A DNA stretch of 33,376 nucleotides from Actinomycetota bacterium (GTDB taxonomy: Bacteria > Actinomycetota > CADDZG01 > WHSQ01): the NCBI GenBank assembly GCA_016649855.1, contig JAENWQ010000005.1, positions 1 to 33,376 on the forward strand. The letters are read 5' to 3'. The notes beneath the pieces were generated by a model. It was not told where the DNA came from. It did not search any database and saw only the letters and a list, made by a program, of their open reading frames with translations. Position numbers and translations under genes: made by a program. Numbering within the stretch: the stretch's first letter is position 1; the number at the start of each line of letters is the position of its first letter. Positions 27,266 to 33,376 of the stretch are shown here, one piece after another.

Positions 27266-27639
27266 GCTCCCCAGCGTAAGGCAGAGGGATGCGCGACCGT
27301 ATACGACGCTACCTATGTGGCGCTTGCGGAGCTTCTCGAAGGCCGTCTCTTGACTGCCGATAGGGCTCTCGCCAGATCGACACAGGCCCATACCCGGGTT
27401 CCGTGATCACCGGATAGACACCTCACCCGGCTACTTGTCAGGGCTGGGGCTTTGTCGGCAGCTAGGTCTTCCTGCAACTGTCGCTAGGACAACCGTAGGA
27501 GGGCCCCCACTTTGGGAAGGAATCGGGCGACGGATAGGTGGAAGGCGGAAAGTTCGCCTCGTGGGATTGCTTATGACAACTCCGCCGATCGTTCGTCCTG
27601 CCACGGATGAGCACCGCAAGTCCATTCCTCGTGTCTCAA

Positions 27640-27876
27640 TCATGCCCCGGCGTCATCTCCAGAGAGAGCCTCCGAGCGCTCCTCGACGGGCGCAGCGGCC
27701 TTCCGGTTCAAGACCATCGCTCCCAGAAGCACGCCCGCCGCCAGCAGGGCCCCTGGAGCGATCCAGCCGGTTCCCAAATCTGCAGCATCGACGCGACCCG
27801 TTACGAAGACCGTCCCGACGGCCAAGAAGATGAGCCCGAAGGCGAGCGAGATCAGATCGACGCGATGTCTACGCAT
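27640..27876 (-). CDS. Small membrane protein (two TM segments)
   Basis: MRRHRVDLISLAFGLIFLAVGTVFVTG...WIAPGALLAAGVLLGAMVL. Start overlaps the stop of the upstream gene by 8 bp. Confidence 0.65.
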   Translation of the reverse strand: MRRHRVDLISLAFGLIFLAVGTVFVTGRVDAADLGTGWIAPGALLAAGVLLGAMVLNRKAAAPVEERSEALSGDDAGA

Positions 27877-28903
27877 CGGCGCGCTGTTCGGCCCGGCGTT
27901 CGGCGCGGCGGCGTTCGGCCCGGCGTTGTTCGGCCCGGCGTTCGGCCCGGCGTTCGGCCAGGCGGCGGGCGAGGCGCTCCTCTTGTTGCCTCGTGTTCCC
28001 GTAGCGCTCTCGATAGGAGATGCGCTCCACGTAGACCGATGCCACCCCGCCGCGGACGCGCACGGTGAGGGCTCCGGCATCCCGGGTTCCCTGGAAGGAC
28101 TCGTGGAAGGAGAGGTGCGTGCCGGTCTCGCGGCCTCGTCCGATGGTGACGTTGCCGGCCTCGACCGTCCCCATCACCTCCAGGTTGATACCGAATGGAA
28201 CGTAGAGGCTGAAGTTCCCCGCGGAGACCTCGACATCGATCTCCCTGTCTCCGAAATCCTTGGGAACTACGTCGACGAGGTCGATGTTGAGATCCCCTAG
28301 CAACATCCTGTGACTCCCCTCGATCTCATCTAGCTGCACGGGGCCGTTTGCGCGGAGAACCCTGCTTCCGATATGGCCGCGCGGGGGGAATGGGATGAAG
28401 CTCGTTACCAGCACCGCCGGAACGAGCAACACACCCAGCGGCATCAGCAGACGCGCCCGCCCCAGGAATGCTCCTACCAGCAGACCGAGTCCCACAACGA
28501 GAAGAGCTAGAGAGGTGAGCTGGCCGACACCCAGCTCCGCGTTCCCGAGTGCTCCGAGTCCCAGCGCGGCGCCGACGACGAGCAGCAGACCCGAGATCGT
28601 GAGGAGGAACAACGGAGAGCGCGGCCGTCTCTCCTGAGAAGTCGCGAGATCCGTCTCGACCTGTGTCCGGTCCCCGGATAGGAGAACCAAACCCCCGCCG
28701 ACGAGCCCGATGGCGAACAGCGTGCTGTAGGACGTGCCGATGCCGAGCTTCATCCGATCCCAGACCTGATAAGCGAAGACCGCGAGCAGCGCGTAGCCGA
28801 CGAGCTTTCCCAGGCCAACCCGCTTCAGCAAGCCGCGCAGCCGCGACAATCTGGATCCGTGCGCGCCCGCTTCGTTGTTCGCTCGCTCCGTCATGAGATC
28901 CAT
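27869..28903 (-). CDS. LiaF/YvqF-like membrane protein (PspC-associated) with Arg/Ala/Glu-rich C-terminal tail
   Basis: Four N-terminal TM segments, then a beta-rich LiaF-like region GDLNIDLVDVVPKDFGDREIDVEVSAGNFSLYVPFGINLEVMGTVEAGNV. Divergent from the PspC-HK gene. Confidence 0.75.
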   Translation of the reverse strand: MDLMTERANNEAGAHGSRLSRLRGLLKRVGLGKLVGYALLAVFAYQVWDRMKLGIGTSYSTLFAIGLVGGGLVLLSGDRTQVETDLATSQERRPRSPLFLLTISGLLLVVGAALGLGALGNAELGVGQLTSLALLVVGLGLLVGAFLGRARLLMPLGVLLVPAVLVTSFIPFPPRGHIGSRVLRANGPVQLDEIEGSHRMLLGDLNIDLVDVVPKDFGDREIDVEVSAGNFSLYVPFGINLEVMGTVEAGNVTIGRGRETGTHLSFHESFQGTRDAGALTVRVRGGVASVYVERISYRERYGNTRQQEERLARRLAERRAERRAEQRRAERRRAERRAEQRADA

Positions 28904-29008
28904 GCCACCATCGTGACCTTCCCCCGTACGGGAGGGAATCGGGTGTCTCCCCCGGTCTTCCCCGATGCCCCTTAGAGCGAGGTCAGGGGCATCCCCGATA
29001 TCGCTCGG

Positions 29009-30274
29009 TTGCCCTCCTGTGGGAACATCGCCACGAAGGAGGTCCCCGTCCAGCTAGAAGCGCCCCACCCCGCCCAGGTTAAGCCCTCGCGAACCCCGCG
29101 GCGCCCGGCTCGCAGTGAAGACGATCGCGTCTTCTACGGGGTCGCCGGTGGTCTCGGCCGGGCGCTAAGGCTCGGCCCGACCCTGCTCCGCATCGTCTTC
29201 GCTGTGCTCGCTTTCGCAGGAGGAACCGGCGTCTTCTTGTACATCATGCTTGCGGCTCTGATGGCCGCTGCCCAGCCCCAGCAGGAACCCCCGGGCCGGC
29301 TGCGCTCCGACCCGCGGACCATCGCAGGGGTGGGTTGCCTGATGTGGGCGGCGCTGCTGTTCCTGCGGTCCCAGGGCCTTTGGTTCGGAGATGCTCTGGT
29401 CTGGCCGGTGGCGTTGGCCGGGATGGGAGCTGCGGTTCTGTGGACCCGAAGCGACGCTCCTTGGGACCGCCTCACCCGCCTCAGCGGGCCGAGCGCGGCG
29501 GTATTCAAGCAGGTTTCGCCGATGCGGCTGGCCGCGGGCGGCTTCCTCGTGCTTGCGGGGATGACCGCGTTCCTGGCTGCCAATGTCGATCTCGCACGCG
29601 CCGCCGGGGTCGTGGCCATTCCTATCGGAGCAACCGTCGCCGGCCTGGCTCTCGTCTTCGGCCCGTGGCTCTGGAGGCTCGCCACCGACCTCTCCGAGGA
29701 GCGAAGCGAGCGGATCCGGTCCGAGGAACGCTCGGCGATGGCGGCTCACCTTCACGACTCCGTACTCCAGAGCCTGGCATTGATCCAGCGCGCGGACTCC
29801 CCCGCCCGCATGGCGACGCTTGCCCGGGTCCAAGAGCGCGAGTTGCGTTCCTGGCTCTACGGGAAGGCGGCGGATCGTTCCACCGAACTGCTAAGTACGG
29901 CGCTCGATGCCATGGCTGCCCGGATGGAGGAGCGGCACGAGGTGCGCGTCGAGGTCGTCACCGTGGGAGACGCACAGATGGACGAGAGGATGGAAGCACT
30001 CGTTGCTGCCGTCGGCGAAGCAGTGAACAACTCGGGGAGACATTCCGGCGCGCCGCTCGTATCGGTCTACGTCGAGGTCGAGCCCGGTTCCGTGATGGCC
30101 TACGTGCGCGATCACGGAACCGGATTCGATCCCGAGCAGGTGCCCGAAGACCGTCGCGGGATCTCTGATTCGATCGTCGCGCGCCTCGCGCCCTTCGACG
30201 GTGCAGCGGGGATCAGTTCGCAACCCGCTCAGGGCACGGAGGTTGTCATCTCGATTCCGAGGGAGCGTTCGTGA
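29009..30274 (+). CDS. PspC-domain sensor histidine kinase (NarL/LiaS-type)
   Basis: DDRVFYGVAGGLGRALRLGPTLLRIVFAVLAFAGGTGVFLYIML (PspC); AAHLHDSVLQSLALIQ (HisKA_3); AVGEAVNNSGRHSGA; VRDHGTGFDPEQVPEDRRGISDSI. Start codon uncertain. Confidence 0.92.
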   Translation: MPSCGNIATKEVPVQLEAPHPAQVKPSRTPRRPARSEDDRVFYGVAGGLGRALRLGPTLLRIVFAVLAFAGGTGVFLYIMLAALMAAAQPQQEPPGRLRSDPRTIAGVGCLMWAALLFLRSQGLWFGDALVWPVALAGMGAAVLWTRSDAPWDRLTRLSGPSAAVFKQVSPMRLAAGGFLVLAGMTAFLAANVDLARAAGVVAIPIGATVAGLALVFGPWLWRLATDLSEERSERIRSEERSAMAAHLHDSVLQSLALIQRADSPARMATLARVQERELRSWLYGKAADRSTELLSTALDAMAARMEERHEVRVEVVTVGDAQMDERMEALVAAVGEAVNNSGRHSGAPLVSVYVEVEPGSVMAYVRDHGTGFDPEQVPEDRRGISDSIVARLAPFDGAAGISSQPAQGTEVVISIPRERS

Positions 30275-30906
30275 GCATCCGATTGTTCCTCGTTGACGAT
30301 CACTCGCTCTTCCTGTCGGGCGTCCGCTCCGAGCTAGGAGAAGGCTTCGAGATCGTCGGCGAAGCGACCGATGTCGACGACGCCATAGACGGGATAAGGA
30401 AGTCCTCGCCCGACGTGGCCCTGCTCGACGTCCACATGCCGGGAGGAGGCGGTCGCGCCGTGATCGAAGCCGTTGCCAAAGACCGGCCCGACGTGAGGTT
30501 CCTTGCGCTATCAGTCTCGGATGCCGCTAAGGACGTTATCGGCACCGTGCGCGCGGGCGCTCGTGGTTACGTGACGAAATCGATCTCTCCCGAGGATCTC
30601 GCCGAGGCGATAATGCGCGTTCACGCCGGTGACGCCGTTTTCTCTCCCCGTCTGGCCGGATTCGTGCTCGATGCGTTCTCAGGTGGCCTGGCGGCCCCCG
30701 AAGATCCGGAGCTCGATCAACTCACCGTCCGGGAGAAAGAGATCCTCAGGCACATAGCCCGCGGCTACACCTACAAGGAAATGGCGGCGCGTCTGCACAT
30801 CTCCCCTAAGACCGTGGAGACCCACGTCAGCGCCGTGTTGCGGAAGCTCCAGATGTCGAACCGGCACGAACTCACCCGCTGGGCCGCCGACCGCCGTCTC
30901 GTTTGA
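30271..30906 (+). CDS. LuxR/NarL-family response regulator
   Basis: RLFLVDDHSLFLSGVRSEL, DVALLDVHMPGGGG, GYVTKS, LTVREKEILRHIARGYTYKEMAARLHISPKTVETHVSAVLRKLQMSNRHEL. Overlaps the kinase stop. Confidence 0.96.
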   Translation: MSIRLFLVDDHSLFLSGVRSELGEGFEIVGEATDVDDAIDGIRKSSPDVALLDVHMPGGGGRAVIEAVAKDRPDVRFLALSVSDAAKDVIGTVRAGARGYVTKSISPEDLAEAIMRVHAGDAVFSPRLAGFVLDAFSGGLAAPEDPELDQLTVREKEILRHIARGYTYKEMAARLHISPKTVETHVSAVLRKLQMSNRHELTRWAADRRLV

Positions 30907-31022
30907 AGTCCTAGCCAACACCTGCTCGTCGCCGGCCGAGCTACCAGCCTCTTCAGCTGAGGAGATCAGTGCATGAGCCGGATGAGCCCACTCATCAGGG
31001 CTTGCCGTCACGCAGCAAGAGA

Positions 31023-31370
31023 TCAGCGGCCGAGAACCACGTCGATTCCGCCCAGGATGAGCTCGAGCTGTGACCTCGGAACCCTTCCGACGTGCTCGGA
31101 AAGCACACTTCGATCCACGGCGACGATCTGCGAGACGTTAGCCACGGAATCCTTGGGCAGGCCGGTTCGCCGCGCCTTTAGGAGCACGTTGCCGGGAGCC
31201 GGGGCCCAGCGGAGATTACTCGTGAGAGGTACAACGACAACCGTCGCCAGGCGACTCGCGTTCAGGGCATCGCCCTGAACGACTACCACCGGCCGCGTGA
31301 ATCCAGGACCTGAGCCCACGGGATCGGGCAAGAACGCCCAGAAGATGTCCCCTTGGGCGGCGACTACCAC
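31023..31370 (-). CDS. MazF/PemK-family toxin
   Basis: GTG at 31370 inside the antitoxin end. QGDIFWAFLPDPVGSGPGFTRPVVVVQGDALNASRLATVVVVPLTSNLRWAPAPGNVLLKARRTGLPKDSVANVSQIVAVDRSVL. Confidence 0.93.
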   Translation of the reverse strand: MVVAAQGDIFWAFLPDPVGSGPGFTRPVVVVQGDALNASRLATVVVVPLTSNLRWAPAPGNVLLKARRTGLPKDSVANVSQIVAVDRSVLSEHVGRVPRSQLELILGGIDVVLGR

Positions 31371-31600
31371 TCGTTTCGTTCGAGCGTTTGGCGCCCGGCC
31401 TCGATCAACCACGGGTCGGGCTGTGGATCGATTTCGGCTAGCGCATCCTCCATTGCCTGGGTGACGGCACCAGGATCTCGGCGGAGGAGATACTCCGACA
31501 ACGCCTCCTGATATAGCCGACTTCGAGACTTACCGGTTTTGCGGGCCATATCTTCAGCTTTGCTGAAGAGCTCATCGGGAATCGAGACGGCTGTTTTCAT
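31364..31600 (-). CDS. Ribbon-helix-helix antitoxin of the MazF-type module
   Basis: MKTAVSIPDELFSKAEDMARKTGKSRSRLYQEALSEYLLRR (RHH), overlapping the toxin gene. Confidence 0.9.
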   Translation of the reverse strand: MKTAVSIPDELFSKAEDMARKTGKSRSRLYQEALSEYLLRRDPGAVTQAMEDALAEIDPQPDPWLIEAGRQTLERNEW

Positions 31601-31847
31601 ACCCAGAGTATAACCAGGTTGGCGTGAGAGACCCGGCGGGCCGGATCGGCCAGATGAGATTGCTCCACGCGCGGGACCAGGACACTTAGAGCAGCGCGGC
31701 GTGGCCGAACACTTGGTTCGCGCGCATGCTCGCGTGATTGGAAGGCGTCCATCGCCGCGAATCCCCGGGACCCAGGCTTGCAGCATCCCTCTCCCGGCTA
31801 CACTCGCGACGACCGTAGTCACTCCGCGAATAGTTAGGCGGGCAACG

Positions 31848-32633
31848 ATGAGCGACATGACGTCCGGGTCGGTCCCGGAAGGTGAAGGTCGCGCGTCGAC
31901 GGAAATCGCACCCGCGGCACCTGCTGTGCCCGCTCCCGTGCAAGAGAGCCAGACTCCTGTGAGCGCCGACATGGTGCAGGCGGTGACCAGAATCGACCGC
32001 TCGATCAAGGAGCGGCGAGACAGCGACACAATCCTCATGAACTACTGGCTCTACTTCTTCCTCGTCTCGTGGGTGACATTCGGCATCTACGCACTCGTGC
32101 TCTTCTTCAAGCGGATCACCCGGATAGACGGCTTCAGCGAGCGCAAGCGCTCTTACTACGAAGCGTTGATCGACTGGACCGAGAGGTATTCACAGCAGCA
32201 GGGCAAGGAGGACGAAGTCCATCACATGCTCGGCGACATGCGCTCCGAGATTCAGGCTGCCTACAACGGCAACCTGCGCAAGATCAACGCCGGGCTATCG
32301 TTCCTGCTTACGATCGTCACGCTCGGCATCTACGGCCTCTACGTGCTCTATCGGATGAACCGCTACTGGTGGGACGCGATGGTGGTCGAGCAGGAGTTTG
32401 ACGACAAGCTGTCGCAGGTGTGGTCAAAGCTCGGTCTGATGCGCTATCCGGTCTCGTTCACGCTCGACCAAGCGAAACGGCGCGGTTACGCGCTCTATCT
32501 GATCCTCTCGATCGTCACGTTCGGAATCTGGGGCATCGTCTGGGACTACAAGATCCACACCGACCCTGACAACCTCTACAAGGAGTTTCACTCGATCGAG
32601 GACACCGTTCTTCACACGGTGCGCGCACACTAG
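31848..32633 (+). CDS. DUF4234-like multi-TM protein
   Basis: Repeated hydrophobic motifs FLVSWVTFGIYALVLFFKRI, FLLTIVTLGIYGLYVLYRMNRYW and LILSIVTFGIWGIVWDYKIH. Confidence 0.7.
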   Translation: MSDMTSGSVPEGEGRASTEIAPAAPAVPAPVQESQTPVSADMVQAVTRIDRSIKERRDSDTILMNYWLYFFLVSWVTFGIYALVLFFKRITRIDGFSERKRSYYEALIDWTERYSQQQGKEDEVHHMLGDMRSEIQAAYNGNLRKINAGLSFLLTIVTLGIYGLYVLYRMNRYWWDAMVVEQEFDDKLSQVWSKLGLMRYPVSFTLDQAKRRGYALYLILSIVTFGIWGIVWDYKIHTDPDNLYKEFHSIEDTVLHTVRAH

Positions 32634-32654
32634 CAAGGTCTCGGAGCGGGGCCA

Positions 32655-32939
32655 GTGGCGAAGGACGAATCCCAGCGCACCGGCTTCGCGCAAGCCGCCA
32701 GAGAGCTGCGCCTGATGTGGCGTGACCTGACCGACGGCTTACGCGCGACCGGCCGCGACACGTTCGCGGAAGGCCGCGCCGTTCTCCGCGACCTCGACGC
32801 GCCCGAGCTCGATCAGCCCGGCGCGTTCCGTCGCCTCTGGAGGACAGTCCGCACGGCACCGGTGGAGGTGCAGATCCTGCTCGGCGTGGCCTGTTTCGCG
32901 CTCTGGGCGTACGTCGTAATCCGTGCCCTCGGCAGCTGA
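32655..32939 (+). CDS. Small hypothetical protein with C-terminal TM segment
   Basis: 94-aa ORF closely following the DUF4234-like gene; C-terminal ILLGVACFALWAYVVIRAL. Confidence 0.5.
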   Translation: MAKDESQRTGFAQAARELRLMWRDLTDGLRATGRDTFAEGRAVLRDLDAPELDQPGAFRRLWRTVRTAPVEVQILLGVACFALWAYVVIRALGS

Positions 32940-33256
32940 ATCGCGCTCTGTCCGGAGCTGATCGCAATCGCGGTACGAGTTACCGGCAAGATCACATCCC
33001 GCACGAGCCGCTCCCGAAGGCCTACGGCGGCTTCAACACCGACGTGCTCCGCAACCGCGTCCGCCAAGAGGAACGTCCACGGGGTCGCAGTCGAGGCCGG
33101 CGACCACAAGAGGATGCTCGGTCGACGCGGCGCTCCAGGCGAAGCCGGGCGCCTCGGTGGAGCTGATTGATCGGTGCGTGAACCGCGGAACTCCGTTGCG
33201 AGCCCCGGTTCTGCGCTTGCGGGCCATGGAAGCTGGACCAGACCTCTCTCCCTGTC

Positions 33257-33288
33257 TTAGACTAAATGGACTAAGTCCTAGAGACTAG
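33257..33288 (+). promoter_or_regulatory. Cluster of short dyads upstream of the Phd/YefM start (candidate autoregulatory operator)
   Basis: TTAG-A-CTAA (33257-33265), GGACT-A-AGTCC (33268-33278), CTAG-AGA-CTAG (33278-33288). Confidence 0.45.
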
Positions 33289-33297
33289 GGGAGAAGG

Positions 33298-33376
33298 ATG
33301 CTGATCAACGTCCATGAGGCCAAGACCCACTTCTCGCGCCTGCTGGAAAGGGTGGCGCACGGGGAGGAGATCGTGA
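33298..33376 (+). CDS. Phd/YefM-family antitoxin, truncated by the window end
   Basis: MLINVHEAKTHFSRLLERVAHGEEIV, preceded by GGGGAGAAGG. Confidence 0.9.
   Translation, partial: MLINVHEAKTHFSRLLERVAHGEEIV

Noticed and set aside
27266-27640. ydaO/c-di-AMP or GEMM riboswitch upstream of the M15 peptidase
   Set aside because: Some short GC stems and a loosely similar GTC-GCAGCTA segment, but on the strand opposite to the peptidase and without the consensus core motifs. A covariance-model search (cmsearch) would settle it.

Overview
GC-rich, actinobacterial-type chromosomal segment, about 33.4 kb. The left end (about 1-5.15 kb) is a decayed mobile island: an intact tyrosine integrase, an Xis/MerR-like HTH gene followed by an unknown 196-aa protein, a DUF3024/DUF433 pair, and remnants of a MobF-type relaxase C-terminus and a second integrase tail. 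The middle is mostly core genome: cyclophilin PPIase, DUF2231 protein, UvrD2-like helicase, tRNA-Leu(UAG), an inositol-monophosphatase-family phosphatase, and a tight minus-strand cluster selD-mec-cysO-cysM-murI-MBL-rph-rdgB-pdxH. That cluster matches the M. tuberculosis Rv1334-Rv1341 neighbourhood. The right part carries a REC-HisK hybrid, MgtC, a GH38 alpha-mannosidase, an apparently permuted alkaline-phosphatase-family protein, lysoplasmalogenase, GNAT, M15 peptidase, a PspC/LiaF-like two-component locus, a MazEF-type module, a DUF4234-like protein and the start of a Phd/YefM antitoxin. The most unusual signal is a perfect 6 x 17-bp tandem array between selD and mec. Each unit carries an SD-like sequence and an ATGA stop/start overlap, which gives a chain of five identical micro-ORFs (MKVVRE*) linking the two genes. 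A second, independent micro-ORF (VSIDNVLMR*) overlaps the uvrD2-like start by GTGA and resembles that gene's own N-terminus (MSIENVIAG). All functional calls come from reading the sequence and recalling protein families. No searches were run.
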